A DNA stretch of 14,031 nucleotides from Eggerthellales bacterium UBA948 (GCA_002293265.1 DBCW01000026.1:1-14031); one strand, 5' to 3'; counted from the first letter of the stretch, positions 6,478-13,656 are shown. The notes: generated by a model from the sequence alone, not told the origin. Translations and numbers: made by a program.

Positions 6478-7104
6478 ATGGCTATTGTAAAAAAATCTCC
6501 TGCGTTACTCATTGTTGGCTTATTCACTGCTCTGATGTTGGCTTTCTTTGCCACACCCACAATCGCGGAGGGAGCCAAATACACTAGTCCTACAAAGATT
6601 AAAATAGGCTCGATAAAGAAGATTGATATTAATGGTGGAGCAAAGGAAAGAGTTCAACTCACAAAAAGTACAAGAGTTAGTAACGACATATACTACGACA
6701 CAGTTAAACTTAAGATTAACGGCAAAACCGTTAAAACACTAAAAGCAACTAACATTGGACAGTCCGCAAGATGGAGTTTCCACCTTATAGACTTCAACAA
6801 AAATGATAAATACAAAGAATTGATAGTAAAGCTCGATTACGATAATGGTGCCGTTACAATGGGAGATCCCTACTACATCTTCCGTTATTATGGTGTCAAA
6901 ATACGATCCATAAAAGCCACATATGACGTACATGCTGATGGCATGTACAGGGAATACAAAAACTCAAGCTACGTTGATGGCATAAAGATACGCTCTATTG
7001 GAAATGGAAGATTCCAAGTTAAGGTAAATTGGAACGGTGAAGCAAGCGTACAAAAATGGATCACATTGAAAATCGACTCCAAGATGAAGGTTAAACGAAT
7101 TTAA
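6478..7104 (+). CDS. secreted protein, 208 residues, paralogue of 2609-3259
   Basis: GAAAGGTGGG precedes ATG 6478; an in-frame GTG nine bases upstream overlaps that ribosome site and is rejected. The signal peptide covers residues 1-32 (KKS, then LLIVGLFTALMLAFFA, cleavage near AEG/AK). The mature part shares with the paralogue AKYTSP, IKKIDINGG, LKINGKT, DKYKEL, YIFRY, GRFQV and KIDSKMKVKRI. The Ca-loop-like segment here is DFNKNDKYKELIV. Overall identity is roughly 45%, with most variation in the middle. No anchor motif is present and the family is unrecognised. Its 3' side leads to the terminator at 7259-7294 and, as in the paralogue, to a convergent priA 3' end. Confidence 0.85.
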   Translation: MAIVKKSPALLIVGLFTALMLAFFATPTIAEGAKYTSPTKIKIGSIKKIDINGGAKERVQLTKSTRVSNDIYYDTVKLKINGKTVKTLKATNIGQSARWSFHLIDFNKNDKYKELIVKLDYDNGAVTMGDPYYIFRYYGVKIRSIKATYDVHADGMYREYKNSSYVDGIKIRSIGNGRFQVKVNWNGEASVQKWITLKIDSKMKVKRI

Positions 7105-7169
7105 CATGGGAGTCTATAAAGCGTGTTGACCTTATAGGTCCTCAGTCAACTATGGGTGGGTGATCAAAT

Positions 7170-7198
7170 TTGTCATTATGCTATTAATGATGTAGTAT
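7170..7198 (+). promoter_or_regulatory. possible promoter of a convergent small RNA
   Basis: TTGTCA (7170-7175), a 17-nt spacer and TAGTAT (7193-7198) make a moderate promoter match on the plus strand. It would start RNA near 7205, running toward the 3' end of the small toxin-like gene. Confidence 0.35.
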
Positions 7199-7204
7199 TA
7201 AGGA

Positions 7205-7294
7205 CGGCAGCGCCCGCCTGTCTGATTAACGCTTTGACGGGTGCAGCAAAAACTTTTTGAAACGGAAGTTAGCGCTTCCGTTTCTGTTTGTTTT
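7205..7294 (+). ncRNA. candidate antisense RNA antitoxin, about 90 nt
   Basis: The predicted transcript is bounded by the promoter at 7170-7198 and the strong terminator hairpin at 7259-7284. Its 5' part can fold: GACGGC (7203-7208) pairs with GCC and GTC (7216-7218, 7220-7222) with one bulge. Its 3' ~35 nt overlap the end of the minus-strand small gene, the convergent 3'-overlap layout known for TxpA/RatA-type type I systems. There is no coding potential. This is an inference from layout; transcription is not shown by the sequence. Confidence 0.3.
7259..7294. terminator. bidirectional intrinsic terminator overlapping the small gene's last codons
   Basis: GAAACGGAAG (7259-7268) and CTTCCGTTTC (7275-7284) form a perfect 10-bp stem with a 6-nt loop. 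On the plus strand TGTTTGTTTT follows. On the minus strand a TTTTT run occurs after seven nt. The stop codon of the minus-strand gene (7271-7269) lies in the loop and its last codons form one arm. Confidence 0.75.
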
Positions 7295-7391
7295 GCTTCA
7301 TCTTACGCCGGATGACTCGCAGCTCCTGTATGAGCACTATCAACGCCGATACTATCGTCGCGATCGCTGCCGCTACAAAAATTGCGTCCAT
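7269..7391 (-). CDS. 40-residue single-span membrane peptide, candidate type I (holin-like) toxin
   Basis: A near-perfect ribosome site (AAGGAGGT, 7408-7401 on the minus strand) lies 9 nt before ATG 7391-7389. The peptide is MDAIFVAAAIATIVSALIV, continuing LIQELRVIRRKMKQNKQKRKR: one hydrophobic helix (residues ~3-22) and a strongly basic tail. Length, single helix, charged C-terminus, strong translation signal and 3' end embedded in a terminator all match holin-like/TxpA-type type I toxins, which depolarise the membrane. A longer frame starting at 7463 would add 24 residues but ignores the ribosome site. Its leader contains a hairpin (GTTGC 7411-7415 with GCAAC 7423-7427 on plus) just upstream of the ribosome site. 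It sits between the 6478 secreted gene and priA. A small membrane protein unrelated to toxins remains possible. Confidence 0.6.
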   Translation of the reverse strand: MDAIFVAAAIATIVSALIVLIQELRVIRRKMKQNKQKRKR

Positions 7392-7468
7392 AACGAATTC
7401 ACCTCCTTCCGTTGCTTTTGAGGCAACATATACGAAGTGCACCCGTCCGGCGAACACTGCCATATTTG

Positions 7469-7477
7469 ATTATAACA
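7469..7477 (-). promoter_or_regulatory. extended -10 promoter of the 40-residue peptide gene
   Basis: On the minus strand TGTTATAAT is a consensus extended -10 (TGnTATAAT, TATAAT at 7474-7469). No clear -35 is visible at 17 nt, as is allowed for extended -10 promoters. The expected start near 7462 gives about a 70-nt leader. Confidence 0.5.
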
Positions 7478-7588
7478 GATATATTTTATAATAGCTTTTT
7501 GCTATAGTTTTTCATACTGTTGCGTTCTGTATGTCAACAGCAGCAAGTATGTCCGACAAGCAACTCAACTGAAGCGTACATTTAATTA

Positions 7589-9892
7589 TCACAGTAGATT
7601 ATATGGATCTACATCTACTGCGATGTTTACACCCAGTGTGGTCTTACGGCTTCTGATAGCTGGGGCTAGTAGCGCTGGCAGGTCTGCTGCTTCCGGTGTT
7701 TTTATGAGGATGTGCCAACGATGGTTGCCTTGACGTTTTGCTAGTACGCAGGGGCATGGACCTAAGACTTGCACATTTTCAGCCATATCGCCTAGTGAGT
7801 CTTCTATGACCTGTGCTAATTGTAGAGATTCTGCAGACACTGCTTTTAGATCTTTGCCCCAAATTATTATGTTTGCCAGACGGCTATACGGTGGATAGCC
7901 TATTTCGGAGCGTGTTTCGCGCTCCTCGTTTAGCAGCAATTCTCTGTTATGGGCGGCAGCGGCTCGTATGGCGGTATGTTCCGGCCAGTAGGTTTGCACT
8001 ATTACTCGTCCGTCTTTTTCGGCGCGTCCTGCCCTGCCTGAAACCTGCTCTAACAACTGATATGTGAGCTCCGGTGCGCGAAAATCCGGGAACTTTAGAG
8101 CGGTATCAGCTATTAGTACGCCAACCAGTGTGACATCGGGAAAGTCCAAGCCTTTGGCTATCATCTGCGTGCCGAGCAGCACCCCATATGGCGCGGCAAT
8201 AAACTCGTTGAGACACTGTTCATGTCCATCTTTTCCACGTGTGGAATCTGCGTCCATGCGGATGACCGGTGTACCCTCGGGAAGTAGCGCTTGCAATTGT
8301 TGAGCAGCAAATTGCGTTCCCGGACCCAGTTGTTTGATCGCCACACTGCCGCAATCCGGACAAACTGCCGGTGGCGTTTGCTCGGCACCGCAGTGGTGAC
8401 ATATCAAACGCGCCGGTTGTGTGTGGTATGTAAACGACGTAGCACAACTCTCACAGGTTGGTACGTATCCACAGTCTCGGCATAACAAAAACGATGCAAA
8501 TCCTCGTTTGTTTAGCAGCAAGACTGCTTTTTCTTTGCGATCTATGGTCTCGATTAAGGCCTCTCTAAGTGGCAAGGAGAACATCGATTTGTTGCCGGAT
8601 CTGAATTGGACTGAGAGATCAACTATCTGTATTGGTGGTAGTTGTTGTCCTGAGACACGATCGGGTAACTCCACACGTTTATATTTACCTAGCTCTACTG
8701 CGCGGAGTGCTTCCATAGATGGAGTGGCGCTTCCCAGCACCAACACAGCGCCTCTTAGTTGAGCCAGTTTTGCGGCCACGTCGCGAGTCACGTAGCGCGG
8801 CGAGCTGCCTTGCTTGTAGCTACTGTCGTGTTCTTCGTCGATGATTATCAGCCGCAGGTCTTTGACCGGCGCGAAGAGAGCCGAGCGTGCGCCCACTACT
8901 ACTCTAGCTTTACCACTTCGCGCTAGCTCCCATTGGTCAAAGCGCTCTCCCGCTGAAAGGCGCGAGTGCAAAATGGCCACCTGCTCGCCGAAGCGGGCTC
9001 GAAAGCGTGCGACTGTTTGAGGGGTTAGAGAGATTTCCGGAACCAACGCGATTGCTGAGCCGCTTTTTTGCGGGCTGGTGTCGTCGTCCAGGATGGAACT
9101 TATCGCTTGCAAATAAACCTCGGTTTTGCCGGAGCCGGTTACGCCGTCTATGAGGATTACTTGTGGGTGACAAGGAGGCAGTGTATCACCCTCACCGTTA
9201 AGCGCTTTAAGCACAGCGTTTAGTGCGTTTTGCTGGCCTGTGGTCAGTTTTGTTTGAGCCTCGTCGCGAGTAGTTGAGCATGTGCTGCCGCGCATGCGCC
9301 TGCGTGACTCTATGTATATTACACCTTTGCTCTCCAGTGCCTTAATAGCAGATGCAGGATTTGATATCTCCAATGCCAGATCCTGTACGCGCATCTCGCA
9401 AGCTCTCAGGGCTGCAAGAATTGCATGTTGCTTGGCAGCGTTGGCTTTAGGCACATAGTCTGCACCCTGCTCAGTCAATCCTACCCAGCGATCATCAACA
9501 GGGGCAGCCCCTGCCCTCTTTAGATGCCACGAACCATCCGCGTCCTTTTTTAACTTTATCGAAGAACCCGGAGGCGTAAACAGACTCACAGTTTCACTTA
9601 GTGGAGCTATATACTCCCGCGCCATCCAATAGGCTAGCTCTGCAGCTGCCTCATCAAACAGTGACGTTGATAATAATTCACGGATAGGTTTAACTTTTGT
9701 GGAATCGATCGTGTCATCCAACTTATCATCAAGCGACATTACATACGCCAAGACCGGACGATTAGAAAAGTCCACCAGAACACAACAGCCTACTTCAATT
9801 TGACCTTGCAGCGCGCTTGGAACCATATAAGTAAATGCCGAGTCAAAAGCTCGCGTTGGAACATCAATTACAACTTGTGCGTAAAGCGACAT
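7589..9892 (-). CDS. priA: primosomal protein N' (replication restart helicase PriA)
   Basis: PriA is a 3'-to-5' superfamily 2 DNA helicase that recognises stalled forks and reloads the replisome. The 767-residue protein starts at ATG 9892, preceded by GGAG and overlapping the upstream stop as TGATG; a start five codons earlier is rejected. Visible parts: N-terminal DNA-binding domain (YAQVVIDVPTRAFDSAFTY, to about 105), Walker A GVTGSGKT (250-257), DEEH box (352-355), LGSATPS, and eight zinc-binding cysteines in four CxxC pairs (471/474, 480/483, 498/501, 511/514). Helicase motifs follow (GTQMIAKGLDFPDV, QVSGRAGR), then a C-terminal domain ending DVDPYNLL. Length is slightly above E. coli PriA. 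It is last gene of the operon with the lipid kinase and phosphatase, and translationally coupled. No clear terminator follows. Its last ~85 codons have a second, diverged copy at 3281-3547. Confidence 0.97.
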   Translation of the reverse strand: MSLYAQVVIDVPTRAFDSAFTYMVPSALQGQIEVGCCVLVDFSNRPVLAYVMSLDDKLDDTIDSTKVKPIRELLSTSLFDEAAAELAYWMAREYIAPLSETVSLFTPPGSSIKLKKDADGSWHLKRAGAAPVDDRWVGLTEQGADYVPKANAAKQHAILAALRACEMRVQDLALEISNPASAIKALESKGVIYIESRRRMRGSTCSTTRDEAQTKLTTGQQNALNAVLKALNGEGDTLPPCHPQVILIDGVTGSGKTEVYLQAISSILDDDTSPQKSGSAIALVPEISLTPQTVARFRARFGEQVAILHSRLSAGERFDQWELARSGKARVVVGARSALFAPVKDLRLIIIDEEHDSSYKQGSSPRYVTRDVAAKLAQLRGAVLVLGSATPSMEALRAVELGKYKRVELPDRVSGQQLPPIQIVDLSVQFRSGNKSMFSLPLREALIETIDRKEKAVLLLNKRGFASFLLCRDCGYVPTCESCATSFTYHTQPARLICHHCGAEQTPPAVCPDCGSVAIKQLGPGTQFAAQQLQALLPEGTPVIRMDADSTRGKDGHEQCLNEFIAAPYGVLLGTQMIAKGLDFPDVTLVGVLIADTALKFPDFRAPELTYQLLEQVSGRAGRAEKDGRVIVQTYWPEHTAIRAAAAHNRELLLNEERETRSEIGYPPYSRLANIIIWGKDLKAVSAESLQLAQVIEDSLGDMAENVQVLGPCPCVLAKRQGNHRWHILIKTPEAADLPALLAPAIRSRKTTLGVNIAVDVDPYNLL

Positions 9893-10842
9893 CAAGATTC
9901 TCCACATTTTTGAGAATCTGTTACGATTGCTGCGTCCTTGGATACAATTACATCTATAGCGTTTGGAATCACTTTAACTTCAAAGCGGCGCCCAAATATC
10001 TCCTCCCCATCACACTGCGCCGGGATGTTTTCAAACGTCTCGATGGTCAGCTTTCTCACCGGCTTTTTACTAAAAATCTTAAGCCCTTCATGCTTGCCTT
10101 TAGACATAAGCGCCAAAGCATATAGTGCATGTATTTTGCCGGTATTGGTGGCCATGCACATGTTGAGCAGTCCGTCATTGATCAACGCGTCCGGAGACAC
10201 CCTAAACCCTCCGCCGTAGGTAGGTCCGTTTTGCACTGCGCAGATAAGCAGCTCCATATCTTGCACTTGGCCATCCTCAAAAGTAATCAGGTAGCGGTGC
10301 TTTTTTAGCTCGCGGACAATTGCCGATATCGCAACGCCGGCATAAAGCATCAGACCACGACTCTTGCTGGTCTTTCGCGCCTCCATAGTTTGGTTGGCGA
10401 TGGCTGCGTCTATGCCAAAACTTAGTGTTTCCATGTAGATTATGTCGTTGCACTGCCCCACGTCGATACTTACTCGATCACCCTTGCTTATCGCCTCAAT
10501 TGCTTGGCGAGGATCTTTGGGAAGTCCTAACGACATTGCAAAATCGTTGCCGGAGCCTACCGGAATCACTGCGAGTGCCGGACGATCTGCCTTTTCACGC
10601 AGCATTATTCCTTGGGCAATATTGTGTATGGCACCATCTCCGCTGACAGAAATAATCAGATCGGCATCGGTTGTGGCAGCGAGTTCTGTGCTCTGCTCTT
10701 TGCTACTCGGCATCGCTACGGAGTAGTTTTTGGTGGAAAATGCGCTCTTAAACGCCGGCTCTAGCTCCGACCACGCACGCTCTCCCGCATTGTCCGAAGA
10801 TGCCGGGTTAACGACGACCAGTATTTTGTTGATAGTGTGCAT
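9892..10842 (-). CDS. diacylglycerol-kinase-like lipid kinase
   Basis: This 316-residue protein belongs to the DAGK catalytic domain family (DgkB/YegS/BmrU type), which uses ATP to phosphorylate diacylglycerol or related lipids at the inner membrane face. Evidence: KILVVVNPASS at the start (phosphate-loop region, residues 6-16), the nucleotide motif SGDGAIHNIAQGI (67-79), IPVGSGNDFAMSLGLP, then the beta-sandwich C-terminal domain with FGIDA, NGPTYGGGF and LLNMCM, and a final CDGE. The usual GGDGT motif is SGDGA here, a mild variation at the nucleotide loop. ATG 10842 gives the standard N-terminus but its AGGA is 11 nt away; an in-frame ATG at 10881, after AAGGGGG, would add 13 basic residues. 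The stop overlaps the priA start by one base (TGATG). It is the middle gene of the three-gene operon. Confidence 0.88.
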   Translation of the reverse strand: MHTINKILVVVNPASSDNAGERAWSELEPAFKSAFSTKNYSVAMPSSKEQSTELAATTDADLIISVSGDGAIHNIAQGIMLREKADRPALAVIPVGSGNDFAMSLGLPKDPRQAIEAISKGDRVSIDVGQCNDIIYMETLSFGIDAAIANQTMEARKTSKSRGLMLYAGVAISAIVRELKKHRYLITFEDGQVQDMELLICAVQNGPTYGGGFRVSPDALINDGLLNMCMATNTGKIHALYALALMSKGKHEGLKIFSKKPVRKLTIETFENIPAQCDGEEIFGRRFEVKVIPNAIDVIVSKDAAIVTDSQKCGES

Positions 10843-10900
10843 AAGAGGCTTTGTCCTTTTCTCTCTCACTCCCCCTGACATCAAGACCTAAACCCCCTTG

Positions 10901-11752
10901 TCACAGCTCGATCGGGATCAAACGTCTATCTCCGCTGCGAGTTGGCACTGTAATATATTTGTACCCGGCTGCCGCCATAGCTGCGTGAGCCTTATCAATA
11001 TCGCGCCCCACTTCATGTGGAGCGTGTGCGTCTGAAGCAACTGTACAACCTACCCCGGCATCACAAAATGCTTTAAGCAATGCCGGTGCTGGATACATCT
11101 CACCCACCGGTTTATATGCCCCGGAGGTGTTTACCTCCACAAGAACACCCTTTTTTGCTGCTGTCTCTGCCATCGCAGCATAGTATTCACGAGTATCAAA
11201 CTTGGGCTTAAAGCCCAGCTTCTTAGGTAAATCGGGGTGCGTCATTACCGTGTAAGGCACAGCGCTGTTAACGGCATCTGTCCAAAGCTCCAGATATCTG
11301 GCCCACACACCTTCTTCGCTGCGCGTTGTCCAACCGTCTATACTTGGCGGATAATCAAACTCCCAAAAACTGCCGTCGGCTTCTGTAAACATGTGTACCG
11401 ATCCAAGCAGCAGTTCGTATGGTCCAAGCGCTCCGGGACCTAGTGGGCCTGTGCCTATTTGATCCAAGATAAACGACTCGGCTCCTTCTCGCCAATCTAT
11501 CTCAACACCGCAGATTATCTCAATATGTGGATATTTTTCCTGTGCATCGCGTACTTGCTGCAAGTAGATGGGCACTTCGTGCGGAAACATCGCAAACGTG
11601 CCGTTGCGATCGATGTCTGTGGGTAGCGGCAAATGCTCTGTTAGAGCTACCGTTGTAAGACCTTTTGCGATGGCCGCCTCAACCACTTCTTCGACGGTAC
11701 CAATACCGTGTCCGGAGAGGTGAGTATGTGTATGAGTATCTGTTAATTCCAT
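10901..11752 (-). CDS. hisK: PHP-family histidinol-phosphatase
   Basis: The 283-residue PHP-domain protein resembles HisK/HisJ, which dephosphorylates L-histidinol phosphate in histidine biosynthesis using a trinuclear metal centre. Metal ligands are visible: DTHTHTHLSGH at residues 5-15, TEH at 38-40, GVEIDW, LLGSVHMF, MTHPDL and near the C-terminus SDAHAPHEVG. Between EIDW and LLGSVH is a Gly/Pro-rich stretch (GTGPLGPGALGPY) that looks like a lineage-specific loop. No other his genes are present, so its assignment to histidine synthesis rests on family alone; some PHP phosphatases act on other substrates. It is first gene of the minus operon; the next starts 19-58 nt downstream depending on the start used. 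ATG 11752 has no recognisable ribosome site, and a TATCCT lies only 8 nt upstream, so a leaderless mRNA is possible. Confidence 0.85.
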   Translation of the reverse strand: MELTDTHTHTHLSGHGIGTVEEVVEAAIAKGLTTVALTEHLPLPTDIDRNGTFAMFPHEVPIYLQQVRDAQEKYPHIEIICGVEIDWREGAESFILDQIGTGPLGPGALGPYELLLGSVHMFTEADGSFWEFDYPPSIDGWTTRSEEGVWARYLELWTDAVNSAVPYTVMTHPDLPKKLGFKPKFDTREYYAAMAETAAKKGVLVEVNTSGAYKPVGEMYPAPALLKAFCDAGVGCTVASDAHAPHEVGRDIDKAHAAMAAAGYKYITVPTRSGDRRLIPIEL

Positions 11753-11803
11753 GGGAATCAGGATATCAGAACGCTTACAGTAATGCAGCAGAAGTATGCG
11801 TTG

Positions 11804-12151
11804 TCACCAAATCAATCTTAATCCGCATTGCTTGTATTGTTGAAATCCGCAGTCGTTGCTTATCAATGCCATGCCACGCTTTATTGCTTGCCAAGCCAAG
11901 ATGCGATCAAAGGGGTCTTTGTGGTCGTTGAAGAATGGTAGATGCTGAAAAGATAGCGTCTCGTTCTCGTTAAGCCCAATTATGCCTATGAAAAGTTTTT
12001 CTGTGAGAATGTCTTCCAGTTCTTCCAGATCGATGTTTTCAAGTGTAAACTTTCCGATTGATTGTTTAAGCGAAAGCTCCCAAAAAGATATAGTACTTAC
12101 AAAAACCTCACAGCGTGGGTCTTCTATAATTTGCGTAGCTTTTGAGCTAAG
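11804..12151 (-). pseudogene. 5'-truncated PIN-domain toxin (VapC family)
   Basis: The minus-strand frame from 12151 reads LSSKATQIIEDP, EVFVSTISFWELSLKQSIGK, FFNDHKDPFDRILAWQAI, MALISNDCGF and ends RLIW at TGA 11806-11804. This matches VapC PIN ribonucleases from about residue 20 onward (WE-x2-IK, H-x-DPFDR-x-L-A-Q and the late SND block). The N-terminal strand with the first catalytic Asp (the DTHxLLW region) is missing. In its place the frame joins a piece of an unrelated membrane-protein gene at about 12151, and a stop (TGA) occurs further upstream. There is no start codon, ribosome site or antitoxin partner. The remaining acidic residues are intact, so the truncation is probably recent. 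It lies 51 nt upstream of the phosphatase operon, whose promoter must fall in or after this remnant. Confidence 0.85.
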
Positions 12152-12257
12152 ACGAATATGACATAAATAGCTAAAGTTGGTGCCAGAGCCGTATCACCTA
12201 CTAAACCAATATCCACAATAATGCATAAGCTACAAAAATGAGGATCGACATAGCGAT
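12152..12257 (-). pseudogene. fragment duplicated from the membrane-protein gene at 13657
   Basis: On the minus strand this stretch encodes IAMSILIF-x2-Y and, after a one-base deletion, IIVDIGLVGDTALAPTL and AIYVIFV. The intact gene at 13657-13956 has VLIFIGY, NIIVGLGLIGDTSMAPTL and VVYVIFV at the same place; 21 of 31 residues match by my count. Both ends are missing: the N-terminal ~25 codons, and everything after YVIFV, where the VapC remnant begins. TCTTAGC is present at the junction and also in the intact gene, so a short-homology join is possible. Confidence 0.8.
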
Positions 12258-12266
12258 TTTAGATTT

Positions 12267-12326
12267 ACTCCCATTGTAATATGAATTATGTTAATATTTA
12301 AGGAATATTCAGATTGTAATGGGAGT
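12267..12326 (+). promoter_or_regulatory. inverted repeat and extended -10 promoter of the AAA ATPase gene
   Basis: ACTCCCATT (12267-12275) and AATGGGAGT (12318-12326) are exact reverse complements 42 nt apart. Around them the symmetry extends imperfectly (GAT...AAT on each side). Between the arms lies an extended -10, TGTTAATAT (12289-12297). The right arm contains the GGGAG ribosome site (12321-12325) of ATG 12331. This would suit an autoregulatory operator or an RNA structure masking the ribosome site. Confidence 0.45.
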
Positions 12327-12330
12327 TATC

Positions 12331-13587
12331 ATGATCAATCGTCCACATTATTTGAACTGGTTGTCTCGCTGGCAAGACAAAAATATGATAAAAGTTATCA
12401 CTGGCATGAGGCGAAGTGGTAAGTCAACTATTATGCGGATGTTCCAAGAGCAACTGCTACAAAATAATATATCTGAATCTTGCATTATCTCCATAAACTT
12501 TGAAAGCCTTGACGAAGACTATCCGCTTGAGTACAAGGCTCTATATGATTACATTGTTAAACGCCTTTCTTCAAAAGAAAAAAACTATGTGTTTCTCGAT
12601 GAGGTGCAACATGTTCAAAATTTTGAACGTGCCGTTGACGCTCTGTATGTTCGCCCTGATGTGGATATTTATATAACCGGTTCAAACGCCTATCTACTGT
12701 CTGGCGAGTTGGTTACTTTTCTTACGGGTCGCTATGTTGTGATAAGGGTCTATCCGTTCTCTTTTAAGGAATATTACGATGCGATGTTATTTAGGCGCAA
12801 CCGATTTGATGACTCAAAAGATTCTCCCACCTCCCACGATTTACATGATATTCAAATACCTGAAACAAAAGAGGGTGTCTTAGAGCAATACCTTACCTAT
12901 GGCGGTTTGCCATACACAACGACACTGTTGCGCGAACAAGATATTGCTGATTATCTTTCGGCTGTCTTTAGCACAGTCATCTTAAAAGACATTGCGCAAA
13001 GACATCCCAAGATGGATATGAGTGCCTTTAATTCATCTGCTTTATTTTTAGCAGATAATGTTGGAAACATATCATCAATAAAAAGAATCTCTGATGGGCT
13101 CACTTCTCAAGGCAAGAAAATTTCACAAGGAGCGGTTAGTGAATACATTGAATCCATGATCGAGAACTTTTTGCTGCACAAAGTAAGCCGCTTTAGTTTA
13201 AAGGGTAAAGAGTATCTTCAAAGACTAGAGAAATATTATTTGGGAGACCTGGGATTTCGTTTCTGGTTGCTGGGCAAGCGTGCCGGTGATGTTGGTCACC
13301 GATTAGAAAACATTGTATATCTAGAACTCAGCAGACGTCACTCAAATGTAGTTATCGGAAAACAAGATACTAAAGAGGTCGATTTTGTAGCAATGGATGA
13401 AAACGGTTGGCACTATTACCAAGTTGCTCAAACAGTTTTGGATGAACAAACTCTTAAGCGAGAATTAGAACCCTTACGGGCAATTGATGACAATTATCCA
13501 AAAACTTTGCTTTCTTTGGATACAATAGGCACCGGTAATTCAGACGGTATTAAACATATCAATCTAATTAATTGGCTTTTGGCTTAA
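12331..13587 (+). CDS. AAA ATPase of the DUF4143 family, intact, 418 residues
   Basis: Start ATG 12331 follows GGGAG; an ATG at 12319 overlaps that site and is rejected. Domains: AAA core with Walker A GMRRSGKST (25-33), Walker B YVFLDEVQ (86-93, Asp90-Glu91 both present), sensor ITGSNAYLL, and LTGRY as likely arginine-finger region. DUF4143 follows, with LTYGGLP, a winged-helix-like block (ISDGLTSQGKKISQGAVSEYIESM) and YYLGDLGFRFWLLG. The C-terminus has restriction-endonuclease-like residues (NIVYLELSRR, KEVDFVAM, YYQVAQ). These proteins are widespread, mobile and variable in gut bacteria and are often near toxin-antitoxin genes; their biochemical role is not established, and defence or DNA processing is only suggested. 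It belongs to a different subgroup from the 648 pseudogene (INRPHYLNWL versus YIKRHIEDVL start). It is a single-gene unit between two copies of the minus-strand membrane-gene sequence. Confidence 0.92.
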   Translation: MINRPHYLNWLSRWQDKNMIKVITGMRRSGKSTIMRMFQEQLLQNNISESCIISINFESLDEDYPLEYKALYDYIVKRLSSKEKNYVFLDEVQHVQNFERAVDALYVRPDVDIYITGSNAYLLSGELVTFLTGRYVVIRVYPFSFKEYYDAMLFRRNRFDDSKDSPTSHDLHDIQIPETKEGVLEQYLTYGGLPYTTTLLREQDIADYLSAVFSTVILKDIAQRHPKMDMSAFNSSALFLADNVGNISSIKRISDGLTSQGKKISQGAVSEYIESMIENFLLHKVSRFSLKGKEYLQRLEKYYLGDLGFRFWLLGKRAGDVGHRLENIVYLELSRRHSNVVIGKQDTKEVDFVAMDENGWHYYQVAQTVLDEQTLKRELEPLRAIDDNYPKTLLSLDTIGTGNSDGIKHINLINWLLA

Positions 13588-13601
13588 CAAGTGTCTTTAT
13601 T

Positions 13602-13626
13602 TGCAATATTGACATTGCATATTTTT
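13602..13626 (+). terminator. weak intrinsic terminator after the AAA ATPase gene
   Basis: TGCAAT (13602-13607) and ATTGCA (13614-13619) form a 6-bp stem with a 6-nt loop followed by TATTTTT. The stem is AT-rich. A second small hairpin, AAAATC/GATTTT (13635-13649), may serve the convergent gene on the minus strand. Confidence 0.4.
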
Positions 13627-13656
13627 CCGGTTTAAAAATCTTAGATTTTATTTGAT

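Noticed and set aside
7491..7505. ATAGC-TTTTT-GCTAT hairpin as a terminator of priA
   Set aside because: Stem is only 5 bp and AT-rich with no T tract on the minus strand; it lies about 85 nt past the priA stop and upstream of the small gene's promoter.
7813..9173. Several open frames overlapping priA on both strands
   Set aside because: All are out-of-frame shadows of a full-length PriA with intact motifs.
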